Shown: piece after piece, positions 34,824 to 44,470 of the stretch
Layout: each line of letters begins with the position of its first letter
How positions within the stretch are numbered: position 1 is the first letter of the stretch
Assembly: GCA_041941305.1 (NCBI GenBank)
Contig: JBGTQJ010000022.1
Location: forward strand, 62,001 to 126,000
Length of the DNA: 64,000 nt
DNA from: JANSWP01 sp041941305
GTDB taxonomy: Bacteria > Bacteroidota > Bacteroidia > Chitinophagales > Saprospiraceae
Direction of reading: 5' to 3'
Program-made: the position numbers and the translations under genes
Notes under the pieces: model-generated
The model's database searches: none
Told to the model about the DNA's origin: nothing
Seen by the model: only the letters and a program-made list of their open reading frames with translations

Positions 34824-35681
34824 CTAATTGCTATCTTTATAATGGTTTTTTAGGACAGTTCCCACAAGTCCTGATACTGTTTTTCTAGCAATTTTAATAA
34901 ATTGTTCTGTAATTTCTCCTGCAACAGTTTCTGGTACCTTTACAGCAATCAAAGTTTCTTCAAAAGCACTAAATATTGATGAACTTAAAATAGGAAACAT
35001 CTCATTTAAAGGTATTTCATCTTTTTGCTTCCGTACAACAAGTTTTATCCCTATTATAGTTACTCCAAGCACAACCAATAATCCAAGCCATTTTAAATAC
35101 AAAAGTACTGGATTGCCTATTGACGTAGCTTCAGATTTCATGAATATATCTTGTGCATTTTTTTTGTCTTTAATAAGAGAATCCATGAATAAGTCCTTAG
35201 CAGTTTCTATTTTTTCATCCAAAGTAGTTATGCTTCCTATTTTAGATTTAAGCGTTTTATTTGAAATTTCATTTGCAATGATATCTTGCAATTCTTTGTC
35301 ATCACGTTCTAGCAATGGCAATGAGCTTGCCTTTTGAAAAACTTTTTCTGCAACTACTGATTGACCAATTCCTGAAATTAATGTACCAGCAGTTTTTAAT
35401 GCCTCCAACAGCTCTTTCTTTGCTTCATTGGCCTTAAGGGCTGCCTTACCATATTCAATAAATTTTACAAATAATTCTGGTTGGATTTTTCTTAAGGTTT
35501 TTAAGCTTCTTTTGAGGGACTTTCGATTTTTTATATTCCTCGGTTTCACTACACGAAGGCGTTGGCGAACCTGGTCAATGGCATCATCAATTTTTTCCAA
35601 TCGTTCTTCAAATTGGTCAGCCAATTTTCTAACTTTTTTAAGTTTTCGAACGTTTTGAATGACCAAAACAAACGATTGCAT
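34824..35681 (-). CDS. coiled-coil protein with one membrane helix
   Basis: A 285-residue protein starting at ATG 35681 (a TTG at 35720 would add 13 residues). Residues 10-170 are strongly helical and charged (KLADQFEERLEKIDDAIDQ, then KNRKSLKRSLKTLRKI), consistent with a coiled coil. One membrane segment lies around residues 195-214 (LGLLVVLGVTIIGIKLVV), followed by a 70-residue helical tail. No family is recognised. It could be a structural or signalling anchor. The gene stands alone, divergent from a short cysteine-rich frame. Confidence 0.65.
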   Translation of the reverse strand: MQSFVLVIQNVRKLKKVRKLADQFEERLEKIDDAIDQVRQRLRVVKPRNIKNRKSLKRSLKTLRKIQPELFVKFIEYGKAALKANEAKKELLEALKTAGTLISGIGQSVVAEKVFQKASSLPLLERDDKELQDIIANEISNKTLKSKIGSITTLDEKIETAKDLFMDSLIKDKKNAQDIFMKSEATSIGNPVLLYLKWLGLLVVLGVTIIGIKLVVRKQKDEIPLNEMFPILSSSIFSAFEETLIAVKVPETVAGEITEQFIKIARKTVSGLVGTVLKNHYKDSN

Positions 35682-35957
35682 GTTACAGTTGGAAACAGAC
35701 TTCGACTGAAGCCTATTCAAGATGGAGACAAAACAAAATGGAAATGGAAAATAATTGAAATAGACTGCAATTCATTTTTAAGAGAAGTAGATGATCCTAT
35801 AGCTGAAGAATGTTGGTGCCTTGGACAAACTGCTCAGCGAGACTGTGACAGATATTATAATACAGAAGAACCCTATACTCATTATAAGTACAAATGTTCC
35901 TATAAAGATTCAGAAGTATGCGACAATTTGGTTCACGTCTTTTGCCCATCAGATTAA
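35676..35957 (+). CDS. possible short cysteine-rich protein or gene fragment
   Basis: The frame reads 93 residues from a TTG at 35676. The part from about 35700 looks coding: KWKWKIIEIDCNSF, EECWCLGQTAQRDCDRYYN, then three more cysteines near the end (CSYKD, VCDN, FCPSD). No ATG or ribosome binding site is available, and the suggested start overlaps the start of the divergent minus-strand gene by six bases. It may be a 5'-truncated gene. Cysteine content would suit an exported protein, but no signal peptide is visible. Confidence 0.35.
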   Translation: MHVTVGNRLRLKPIQDGDKTKWKWKIIEIDCNSFLREVDDPIAEECWCLGQTAQRDCDRYYNTEEPYTHYKYKCSYKDSEVCDNLVHVFCPSD

Positions 35958-36266
35958 GTATTATTTGTCGTCTCGTTTAAAAATACAGTCCAAAGGTATA
36001 TTCTGCCTTTTACTGTCAATAACAGATCAGGTGCTACTAAATTAAGTTCTTATTCAATGCTCTATGCTGTGTGACCATTTAAAAACTACAGGCACTTTTT
36101 GTGGTACATTCGGCATTACACCTCTTTTGGTCACTTTTCTAAAATTAGGGTTTCATTGAATTGAATCTTAATAAAACATAACCAATGTTGCGTTTTCCAA
36201 AGGTTTGGGTTTTTAATATCTTATTTTCTAGTTGGTGGCAAAGCGCAGAAATAAGTGGCAACAAGA
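35958..36266. other. intergenic region, nothing recognised
   Basis: About 310 AT-rich bases between the cysteine-rich fragment and the end of the ART-like gene. No gene, hairpin or promoter is supported. Confidence 0.4.
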
Positions 36267-37328
36267 TTAGTTACCACGACGTTGCTCATGCATTCTTTGA
36301 AATTCTGCACGGAGAGCATCAATATCCATACTTGGTGGTATTGAATCTCCTGCATGATATTCACTAGCTCTTTGTTGTATTGGTTGTGGTTGTCCTACTT
36401 GTGCTTGGCCCCGAGTCCATGCTGGAGTAGGTTGTGCTGGGCTCAGTGGTAATTGCATTGGCATATCACCTTCTACTTTGTGCACCCTTCGTCTTTGAGA
36501 GTCTGTATCTCCTCCATGCCATTCAGCCGAAACCCCTGCTAGGTTTGGACGATCTCCACCTCCCAATCTTCTTCTTTCATTAAGCCTTTCTCTCATTTCT
36601 GGCAATCTTGAGTTTAATATCTCATAAGTATTTACGGGGCGTTGCCTATAAATTTCAGGTCTCGCCTGAATGACTTGTGCTGATCGCTGTGCATTTTGAG
36701 GTGAAGCTTGGGTATAAATTGCTCTTTGAACAGTGTCATGACTTAGTTGCTCACCCGGTTGTCTTGATTCATCAATCGTTTGCCGGTCTGTAAAGTAAAC
36801 TCCTGGACCGAAATGTGCAACAGGTCTTGAATCTAATAAAGAAGGATACATCACATTGTCTTCACCAATTGCTGTAGCACCCTCATCAGAACTAAAATGA
36901 ACCATGTCCCCTTCTTGTTTAGGATGACTAAAGACAAGATTATCACCTTCTTGTCCGATTTTAGGAACTGCTTGTGGTTGGGTTGCATGCATTATTGCGG
37001 GAGGTGGAAGATGATCATGTGCTAATGGTCTTGGCGGTTGAAGAGGCTGAGGAGGCTGATTAAACCTACCAAGCTTTCGAGCTCTACTATCATTACCTAA
37101 ATGAGCCTCTAAAGCTTTTTTTCGCAAAAAAGGTGTGTTAGGGTTTCCAAAGTCTCTTCTCTTTTGTCCATTCGATAGCTGCCTTGTTTCATGTTGTTCT
37201 GTTAGAAATCTTGTTCGATGCCCAACTTCTGGAGGAACTTGTATTTCACCTTCACTGTTTCTTCTCCTTAACCCATTTGGCCTCACAGCTGAGGAGCCTG
37301 AAAAACTTTGAGATCGCTCTCTTTGCAT
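36267..37328 (-). CDS. Arg/Pro/Gln-rich protein with possible ADP-ribosyltransferase-like toxin segment
   Basis: A 353-residue protein with no signal peptide. The N-terminal 130 residues are basic and disordered, with a proline-rich stretch (QPPQPLQPPRPLAHDHLPPP). Residues 142-185 (MVHFSSDEGATAIGEDN, then AHFGPGVYFTDRQ) recall HYD1-type ADP-ribosyltransferase toxin domains, which have an H-Y-T-x-E-G start and a G-x-G-Q/V-Y-x-T-D motif. The C-terminal 150 residues are again Arg/Gln/Pro rich. The composition differs from its AT-rich neighbours. An effector exported by an unidentified route is one reading; the domain call is tentative and rests on short motifs. Confidence 0.5.
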   Translation of the reverse strand: MQRERSQSFSGSSAVRPNGLRRRNSEGEIQVPPEVGHRTRFLTEQHETRQLSNGQKRRDFGNPNTPFLRKKALEAHLGNDSRARKLGRFNQPPQPLQPPRPLAHDHLPPPAIMHATQPQAVPKIGQEGDNLVFSHPKQEGDMVHFSSDEGATAIGEDNVMYPSLLDSRPVAHFGPGVYFTDRQTIDESRQPGEQLSHDTVQRAIYTQASPQNAQRSAQVIQARPEIYRQRPVNTYEILNSRLPEMRERLNERRRLGGGDRPNLAGVSAEWHGGDTDSQRRRVHKVEGDMPMQLPLSPAQPTPAWTRGQAQVGQPQPIQQRASEYHAGDSIPPSMDIDALRAEFQRMHEQRRGN

Positions 37329-37749
37329 ATTCGTCTGATTTTAGAAGGTTAAAAATTTATTTTTGCAACTTTTAGTAGCAATGCTGATTATCGCACATGG
37401 CAGGAGCCCTGTGATTTGATTCGTTTCGCTAGGATAGAAGGTATCGACGAGTAGATTTAGATTATTGTTTCCAGCTGGGATTAGTAACAAGTTAAGACGA
37501 GAAAAATGTTACGAGAATATAAAAAAACATAAATCTCTCGAAATCAACTTCTATTGAAGGTAAATATAATTATTATTCTCACATATGTAAATAAATCAGA
37601 ATGTTTTCTAACAATCAAGATTCTTTTTTAAATTTATAGGGATTTATTGATATTAAAAATTCACAATTGTAGCACTTCTGGGGCATCTGTTTTGTTTTCT
37701 ACCCTAACTGATATTTAACCCTTAATTCGTGCATATAGACATAATATAA
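37329..37749. other. intergenic region, nothing recognised
   Basis: About 420 AT-rich bases between two minus-strand genes. It should hold the promoter of the ART-like gene. I see no gene, repeat or clear terminator. Confidence 0.4.
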
Positions 37750-38769
37750 CTACAGACATGGTTCAGGACAGGTTATTTCAGGATACAGATTTTCTAAGTC
37801 GTATCCATAAATGAAGGAATAATTGTATAAATGTTTTCCGCTTAGACTAACTGCTTGGAATCTAAAATCATCTTTATCAAATCCTTCAGCACATGTACCG
37901 GACAGATTGGAATACCTACCCATTGTTGTGATAAAACCTGATTTTGCATTCCATTGAGTGAATAACATAAATTCCCCGCTAGAAGGGCTGGGCTTCCATG
38001 ATAATTGAAATCTAGTCTCTCCTCCACAAGCCAATATCTTCCCAAATGCTAAACAAGAACTTGGGGGATCAGCGTAGTAGGGGTGGTCACTTCCTACTTT
38101 GTGAGACCAAGCCTTTAGTTCATTATCATGAAATCCATAAGATAAATAGTCTACGCAGCTCCAACCAAAATATGGTACGACCGGTTCATCTATACAGAAA
38201 TACCTGTTTTGAATAAATTTATTGAATTCATAATTAAAGTTCCAATAAAAATCATGGTTCCAAACTGGTGAATCATCACAAATAAATTGGTAGGGGCCTG
38301 GATAAGGAAATGTTATATATTCTAAGTCAGATATCAAGTAATAAGTTTTCCCAGAAGGATTCATAATCCCTTTAGTCATACTTCCTGCGAGTTCAGTCGG
38401 CACATTGCCTTTCATCAACTTGTTGAGAAGTATAATCGGGTCAACAATGGAATCATACAACATTCCATATTTAGGTAGAACGGCGACTGAAAGCTCTTCA
38501 AGAAATCCTATATCGCCATCAATGGCTCCAAATGCATAAGTATATAATTGATTTTTATCATTAATTACAGCTAATGTATTTTTGCCAAATGGTAACTGAT
38601 TTGAAAAGTTCTCATCGTTTTCTAAATTAATCTCAACTTTATCTCCATCACCATTCCTATTTTGGAATTGCGATTTTTTTTCATAACATCCCATAAAACT
38701 CAATAATAAAGTTAAGATTAAATAGGGTAAAATCGTATTTCTGGTTTTTACAAATTGAAAATATTTCAC
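37750..38769 (-). CDS. hypothetical lipoprotein
   Basis: A 339-residue protein starting with GTG at 38769. The signal peptide ends in the lipobox LSFMGC, so Cys28 should be lipidated and the protein attached to a membrane. The mature part is rich in aromatic residues, with several cysteines (FICDDSP, RYFCIDEP, WSCVDY, SSCLAFGKILACGG) that may form disulfides. A C-terminal segment with WKPSPSSGEFMLFTQWN looks beta-rich. No family is recognised. Confidence 0.65.
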   Translation of the reverse strand: MKYFQFVKTRNTILPYLILTLLLSFMGCYEKKSQFQNRNGDGDKVEINLENDENFSNQLPFGKNTLAVINDKNQLYTYAFGAIDGDIGFLEELSVAVLPKYGMLYDSIVDPIILLNKLMKGNVPTELAGSMTKGIMNPSGKTYYLISDLEYITFPYPGPYQFICDDSPVWNHDFYWNFNYEFNKFIQNRYFCIDEPVVPYFGWSCVDYLSYGFHDNELKAWSHKVGSDHPYYADPPSSCLAFGKILACGGETRFQLSWKPSPSSGEFMLFTQWNAKSGFITTMGRYSNLSGTCAEGFDKDDFRFQAVSLSGKHLYNYSFIYGYDLENLYPEITCPEPCL

Positions 38770-39221
38770 TCGGTTTTTTTTTGTTGAAGATTAAATTTAA
38801 ATCATAAAAAGTTGAATTATCAATTTTTTATGAGATTCATTGTTATTGGTAAAGCGATTTATTGAATTGATGGATATGCTAAAGTCTAGTACAAACCTCA
38901 GAAAATTTTTCAATGGTTGAAAAAACTCCATTTATTCAATTAAGTGAATAAGAAAATAGGAAATACAATATTATTGACTAAGTTAATCCAACAAAAACCT
39001 AAAACTCTCAATATCAAATCAAACCAAATACCCTCGATTGTCGCAACTCTTTTGGATTCCGCCATTCGTAACTTTAATAAGGCTGGATATCTTAAGTATT
39101 CTATTCCATTGAGGGAGATTTTTAAATTTGGTTCGGTTTCCAAGATGTTTAAAATGTTTAAATAAGCATTAACTCATCCACAAGGAGATTTGAGGGGAAT
39201 GTAAGCCTCAACTATCAATTA
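38770..39221. other. intergenic region with weak overlapping frames
   Basis: About 450 bases. A plus-strand frame of 73 codons starts with GTG at 38944 (product contains SNQIPSIVATLLDSAIRNF) and is overlapped by a minus-strand frame of similar length. Neither has a ribosome binding site or recognised family, so neither is called as a gene. The lipoprotein promoter should lie near 38770-38830. Confidence 0.35.
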
Positions 39222-39956
39222 TCATTTCACAATCTTGTATTTAGCAAACTCTAAAGCAGCCTTTTTATCTGCACTAATTATTTTCAACACTGTATCTGAT
39301 AATTTATTGGTATGCTCTAATTGTGGTGATTTACCAGCAACCAATTTAAGTTGCCCATCATCCTTTGCATAATAGTGCTTGATTTTGCCCAAGACCTGCA
39401 AAGTATTATTGTGCCCTATTTTAACTATATAAACAACAAACCTATTTAATATATACGGATTTTCAATCAAAACTTTAGGGCTGTCTACAAATCGAAAAGT
39501 TGCTTCTCCTGTACTAGAATTATACCGATAATCCCCATATGACCTGAGTTTATTACGTTCATCACTTGTGTAATAAAATAATTGTCCTCTAGGATCTACA
39601 AATCCAATATCCATATTATCAGACGATATATATAGACCTTGACTTTTAGCATCCTCTTCAGTAAAATCATCATCGTTCGACACCACAGCCACTTGAATTG
39701 CCCGAATAGATTTTCCTCCTTTTACACATGCAATCTTTAGGGTTACATCTATACCAAACTTGGAATTCAGACCTCTGGGTCTATATTCATTTACTCCTCC
39801 AGATTCAATTTCTATTTTTGGCTGGCAATCATCTTGTTTAGCTTTCAGATTAGGGTCTGGATTGTTAAAATCACTATAACCTGAATAATCATCTTTAGGA
39901 CTTTGATAACCTGGAAGATTACTTTTGAATGAATTGTAATTAAATTCTTTTTCCAT
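39222..39956 (-). CDS. hypothetical protein, last gene of unknown three-gene cluster
   Basis: A 244-residue cytoplasmic protein. The first 45 residues are polar and probably flexible (NYNSFKSNLPGYQSPKDDYS). The middle is beta-rich (FGIDVTLKIACVKGGKS, IRAIQVAVVSNDDDF) and may be an immunoglobulin-like or C2-like sandwich. No signal peptide or membrane helix is present and no family is recognised. It starts nine bases after the stop of the 396-residue gene and is surely in the same operon. Confidence 0.65.
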   Translation of the reverse strand: MEKEFNYNSFKSNLPGYQSPKDDYSGYSDFNNPDPNLKAKQDDCQPKIEIESGGVNEYRPRGLNSKFGIDVTLKIACVKGGKSIRAIQVAVVSNDDDFTEEDAKSQGLYISSDNMDIGFVDPRGQLFYYTSDERNKLRSYGDYRYNSSTGEATFRFVDSPKVLIENPYILNRFVVYIVKIGHNNTLQVLGKIKHYYAKDDGQLKLVAGKSPQLEHTNKLSDTVLKIISADKKAALEFAKYKIVK

Positions 39957-39965
39957 AAATAATAT

Positions 39966-41156
39966 TTACTCTTTTGAGTATTCGAAATTTACCCTATTTA
40001 AACTCTCATCAATTTCGAAAACAATGTTTGAATGATTACCAAATCCATAATCTACTTCTAATGCATTTTTATCATTAGTTGAACATTTTGCCTTTAATTT
40101 GATACCTGCATTTAAATACCATTTGGTAATTAAGATTAAATGTTGTTTTAAATTATCACTTGCTTCCTGGTCACCAGGAATTTCAAAAGAAGACAATGGT
40201 CGTATTTGAAATGACAAATAACGTTGTCCATCAATTGGATTATTGAATGCATTATCAAGGCTGACGAACTGGTAATTATTGGTACTGCCAACCTTCCTTT
40301 TTATCTCTTTTAAATATTCACCCAAAAAATTATTTTGAGTTTTAAGAGAAGATAAGTCCGCTACATTTCTTCCGCTCCCTGAATTTCTATATTGGTTTGA
40401 AGCTATCGAATATGCGGAGTTTAAATCAAACTGACTTGTTGCATCCAAATTTGCTCCTACTGCTCCTGAATCATTCGGGAAAAAGTTATCAAAGGCGTGA
40501 TCACTATTATTTAATAACAGCACTTTATTTGAGTCTCTTCCCTTTAAATCATCCAGGTCTACCAACAGCCCCTGGTCTGAAGGGTTGTTGGTCAGATCGG
40601 ATTTTTTAATAGAAGGAATAAACAGAAAGAGTAAGTAAACTTTACCAAATACATCGTCGTTGTTTTCAATCAGGACAAATTGTGGAGGCAGTGGAGGCAA
40701 ACTGGATTTATCAGGAAGCTTATTGTTTGTTTGGGCAAAATACAACTGAAAAAAAGCGCCAAAGCTTATGTCATCCAATGTTTTCTCTTTTCCCTCTCTT
40801 TTAAATTTATTGTCGAAAGATGGATACCAAATGTCTCCAAAATAATTGATCAATGGATCATTAAAAACATTTATTGAACCTGGTGTATGATAACACCTTT
40901 TCTTGACAACCAGACAAACATCATAAAAATGCTTGGTTACTTCCCAATTCCTATATCGCCCATTCTTGGTTTCAATTTCGCTATTCTTTTTGAGACTGAT
41001 AAAGTAGCTCCATTCCTTGTCATCTAATTTTATTTTCCCTTCGTCAATTGGGTCTTCACACCCAGAACAAGACGTTGGTTCTTTTTTGGAAAAAAAAGAA
41101 TCAGCAGGTGTAGGTGAGTAAGCTCCATTTGGAAAGGAATAAGTCAAATAACTCAT
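39966..41156 (-). CDS. hypothetical protein, middle gene of three-gene cluster
   Basis: A 396-residue protein of mixed beta and alpha character. Near the N-terminus, SCSGCEDPIDEGKI holds a CxxC pair that could bind metal; further cysteines occur in DVCLVVKKRCYH. A proline cluster (SSLPPLPPQFVLIE) precedes a hydrophobic strand region (VYLLFLFIPSI). No signal peptide is present and no family is recognised. It lies 50 bases after the 955-residue gene and nine before the 244-residue gene, so the three are likely one transcript. Confidence 0.65.
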   Translation of the reverse strand: MSYLTYSFPNGAYSPTPADSFFSKKEPTSCSGCEDPIDEGKIKLDDKEWSYFISLKKNSEIETKNGRYRNWEVTKHFYDVCLVVKKRCYHTPGSINVFNDPLINYFGDIWYPSFDNKFKREGKEKTLDDISFGAFFQLYFAQTNNKLPDKSSLPPLPPQFVLIENNDDVFGKVYLLFLFIPSIKKSDLTNNPSDQGLLVDLDDLKGRDSNKVLLLNNSDHAFDNFFPNDSGAVGANLDATSQFDLNSAYSIASNQYRNSGSGRNVADLSSLKTQNNFLGEYLKEIKRKVGSTNNYQFVSLDNAFNNPIDGQRYLSFQIRPLSSFEIPGDQEASDNLKQHLILITKWYLNAGIKLKAKCSTNDKNALEVDYGFGNHSNIVFEIDESLNRVNFEYSKE

Positions 41157-41206
41157 AAAAAATTAATTTTCTTCTGTGTGGTTAGATGTCAGAAAAAGAA
41201 TCCTTT

Positions 41207-44074
41207 TTAAGTTAATGGATATTCAGGCAACTTATCATTCTCGTTTCTCAAATATACCAGTTTAGTAGGAATCACAACTTCCCATGGAGCGCCAACAAAA
41301 ACAGCCCCTACGGAATGTTTAAAAATGCTGGTAGCATCTCCTTCGAATCGCCTGTCCAGCGTAATATTCCAGGTGCTATTATCTGAGGGATTGTCCTGGC
41401 TAATGTCTACAATTCGATATATTTCCAGGTCAATGAGTATCTCTCTGTCAATATCATTATCGAGGTTGAGTTTGTGCTCTACCCCATTTATTATGTCCCA
41501 ATAATAGAGGCTATTGGTTAATTGGACTACTTTCGGATCTGTAGTAGCTTTAATATCTCCATCTCTTTCGGAATAATCTCCCTGTCTGGCTTCTTTGATT
41601 TCCTGAATCATGGAGACATACTCATCATCGCCGTAAACTGGTGGCACTCCACTGGCACCCCAAATTTGTCCCGTTCTTAGAAACCAGTTAAAAATATCCT
41701 CCATTCCTTCTCTGACAGGTACTTGTACCCTTGCAGCACCTGAGGTTAAAAATTTATCAAAAAGAGGATCACCCGAATCTTCTTCAAATAACTCCACCCA
41801 TTTACACTTCCTTGCCCACATGCTGTGATAAAACAGATAGGTCACATATTTCCATTCGAACACCTGTTCAAAGAATTGGATTACAGGTGCATCTTTTTCC
41901 AATTTTTCAAAATTAATTTCAGGAAAACCACAATCTTCAACTTTGTCCATCATTGAACCTATTCCGTTAAAGTAATTGCACATCAAAATGGCAATGATGT
42001 GTCGTTTTAACTCGTTCCGCTCTATTTCTCTATTCAAAAATGGATTTCTTCCTTTGATTTGGATAAGTTCTTCATCAGCACTTTGTTGCGCTTCAAATGC
42101 TCCCAATTTTCTATTGTAGTCATCCATGATCAAATTGTAAATCTTTAATTTCCAATTTTCCAATGCCTCATCCTTTAAGGAACATTTTATCGTAACAGCT
42201 CCAGCTAATGCAATTCCCAATGTACCAAATCCTGCAACAGACAATGAAACAACGCCTTCAACATCATCCAAATTAACAGCCCCGCCACTGTTCCAACTCT
42301 GGTTGCTTTGCCCCGAGCTAACATACTCATTGATTTTTTTCAAGAAGATATTTGATTCTCCAATATTTACGATTACTGCGGCTTCATCTTTTGGTCCAGT
42401 TCCTTTTGGATGTCCTGTTTCGCATCGAATATCATATTCCACAGAGGTTGCAGCATAACCCTCAGGAACTTTTTCGGATTGGATTTTTTTAGAAAAACCC
42501 AGGACCTTTTTACCGCTATCTTCATCAATATGATGCTCAAAGGATATTTGAAGGGCAATCTTGTTTTCAGGAGGTGCTTCGGCTCCAGTTACCCCATATT
42601 GTTGTAGTAATTGGTCATAATCATTCCTATTGATATCTGCCAGGGTAATATCGGGTTTTGTGGGTGCAACCGCAGGAACTTCTTTTTGTTTTTCGTTCTT
42701 GAGCTTAAACAACTTTTTATAAAGCGCTGCAGGTTCCGGTAAATAGACATCAAACATCATGTGCTTTCCATGATTGAAAACCTGGGCATTTGTAATCTTA
42801 TTCACCCAATAATAGATTCCAGCCCTATTGCCTCCCTTTTTGTTATTGATAGAGTGTCTATTCTTTTCCTCCAACTCATTAATTACTCTACTTGATTCAA
42901 ATTTCCGGACACTCTCCTGGAGTTTGGTTACCGACCTTTCAACCACATCTCTGGCATAAGATTTCGCAGAAGATTCTGATTTGGCTTTGGAATAATTTCC
43001 AGCAATATTCGCATGAGCCGTAATGGAAGTATTTGGACCAAATTTGCTGGTTGCTGTAACTCCTGCATCTACACTTAAGCTGGCTTGAACTGTTTTATTC
43101 ACCTGATTTTGCAGGGAGAACTGTTCGCTTACCTGATGATCCCTTTCCTCAGAACTAATTACCTCGGATTCAGACTCTCTAATTGTTTCAGTGACAAATA
43201 GACTCCTATGCTTTCTAACTTTTTCTTCACCTGCCAGGGTGTTTTCAATACTTGCAATATCTCCTTCCTCATACCTGGCCAATTCTTCTTTTACTATCAA
43301 CAAGTCGGCAACGTATGGCTTAATACATATACAATGTTTACTTGGACTCTGGCATTTTTCCTCACAATTGCATTCGCACTCTCCATCTTTCACCGCTGGA
43401 TTAGGAAGTTCAATCCGACCTGTCTTACAACATCGTATATCAAAAATATCGGCAGGCAGTAACAATGGAAGATTGAGGATATAATTAATAAAATCAATTG
43501 CCCCTCCACCTGAATAGCAGGGGATCTTAAATAATTTGCCGTTTGAGAAAATTTCCTTCCTGTCTTTTACATCAGATTTCAGGTAATATAAAATCGTCTT
43601 GAGTTGATCAAGAATGTAACATACTTTTATCAACAATTGGAAATCAATCTCACTATTCAAACTTGCATCACCATTGTATACCCGTACCAAATAATTATCT
43701 GCGTACTTCTTCCACTCCTCCTCTAATGAGAAGTCTTTTTGCTTTTTTATCTTATCAAGATATTCAAATTGGATAAACTTTTCGAAATGGGAAACCCTGA
43801 TTGGCTTGGCTTTATAGTCCAACCAATGATACATTTCCAAAATTACCGGATGTACCTCTTTTAAATCTTTTATGTACCCTCCTGCCTTTCCTGCATCAAT
43901 AAACCCTTTAATAAGTTTGGCATATTTATCCTTATCACATTTGACATCTTTTAAACTTGCAAGGAAGTCTGAAATGCTATTGTTAGGATACAAGGACAAT
44001 CCCACTAATTTTTTTTCTTCTTTGGAAATTTTTTGAGTTGGACGAACCTGGAGGAAGCGAAATATTTCGTTCAT
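41207..44074 (-). CDS. large hypothetical protein (955 aa), first gene of three-gene cluster
   Basis: A 955-residue protein without signal peptide. The N-terminal third is helical. A cysteine-rich insertion around residues 215-245 (GECECNCEEKCQ, KHCICIKP) looks like a metal-binding knot. A long coiled segment follows, with ENTLAGEEKVRKHRSLF and many SEVISSEERDHQVSEQFSL-type residues, then GIYYWVNKITNAQVFNHGKH and VYLPEPAALYKK. A hydrophobic, Gly/Ala-rich patch (VEGVVSLSVAGFGTLGIALA) lies near residue 620. From memory the central part recalls a widespread uncharacterised family with a VPEPA-like motif, but I cannot name it. It may assemble into a large complex with the two downstream products. 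Confidence 0.7.
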   Translation of the reverse strand: MNEIFRFLQVRPTQKISKEEKKLVGLSLYPNNSISDFLASLKDVKCDKDKYAKLIKGFIDAGKAGGYIKDLKEVHPVILEMYHWLDYKAKPIRVSHFEKFIQFEYLDKIKKQKDFSLEEEWKKYADNYLVRVYNGDASLNSEIDFQLLIKVCYILDQLKTILYYLKSDVKDRKEIFSNGKLFKIPCYSGGGAIDFINYILNLPLLLPADIFDIRCCKTGRIELPNPAVKDGECECNCEEKCQSPSKHCICIKPYVADLLIVKEELARYEEGDIASIENTLAGEEKVRKHRSLFVTETIRESESEVISSEERDHQVSEQFSLQNQVNKTVQASLSVDAGVTATSKFGPNTSITAHANIAGNYSKAKSESSAKSYARDVVERSVTKLQESVRKFESSRVINELEEKNRHSINNKKGGNRAGIYYWVNKITNAQVFNHGKHMMFDVYLPEPAALYKKLFKLKNEKQKEVPAVAPTKPDITLADINRNDYDQLLQQYGVTGAEAPPENKIALQISFEHHIDEDSGKKVLGFSKKIQSEKVPEGYAATSVEYDIRCETGHPKGTGPKDEAAVIVNIGESNIFLKKINEYVSSGQSNQSWNSGGAVNLDDVEGVVSLSVAGFGTLGIALAGAVTIKCSLKDEALENWKLKIYNLIMDDYNRKLGAFEAQQSADEELIQIKGRNPFLNREIERNELKRHIIAILMCNYFNGIGSMMDKVEDCGFPEINFEKLEKDAPVIQFFEQVFEWKYVTYLFYHSMWARKCKWVELFEEDSGDPLFDKFLTSGAARVQVPVREGMEDIFNWFLRTGQIWGASGVPPVYGDDEYVSMIQEIKEARQGDYSERDGDIKATTDPKVVQLTNSLYYWDIINGVEHKLNLDNDIDREILIDLEIYRIVDISQDNPSDNSTWNITLDRRFEGDATSIFKHSVGAVFVGAPWEVVIPTKLVYLRNENDKLPEYPLT

Positions 44075-44470
44075 GATTTTTTGGTTTAAGATTTATTCTG
44101 TTTGGTAAATGTAATGCTGCGTTTTGTAGAAGGTGGGATTTTTATTCATCCATGATAAGTCATCTTATTAATCCCTACAATTACCTTTATCCTTTCACAA
44201 AGCATATCATTATCTTTTTGCAAGGATTTTTTTAAAATTTATTGGATTCGAATTTTCTTTGGATTAGATATACCGAAAATTGAAAGCTTCAAAAACCTTG
44301 AACCTCAAAGCATTGTGCTTGTAGTTTATGTGCTGTATTCCCCAAAACGTCATCTACCAATATGGCCAAAAAAAAATCTGCAGGGAGAACAGTTCAAAAG
44401 AACCTACCTTTTCCTCTGACTACTACTCAAAGTCATTGATCATGATTTCGATTTCAAGAAAGTTGGTTTA
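44075..44470. other. intergenic region, nothing recognised
   Basis: About 395 bases between two minus-strand genes. It should hold the promoter of the three-gene cluster. No gene or repeat is supported. Confidence 0.4.

Noticed and set aside
38940..39165. Overlapping frames of about 70 codons on both strands
   Set aside because: Neither has a ribosome binding site or family match, and the two exclude each other; the region is described as intergenic.
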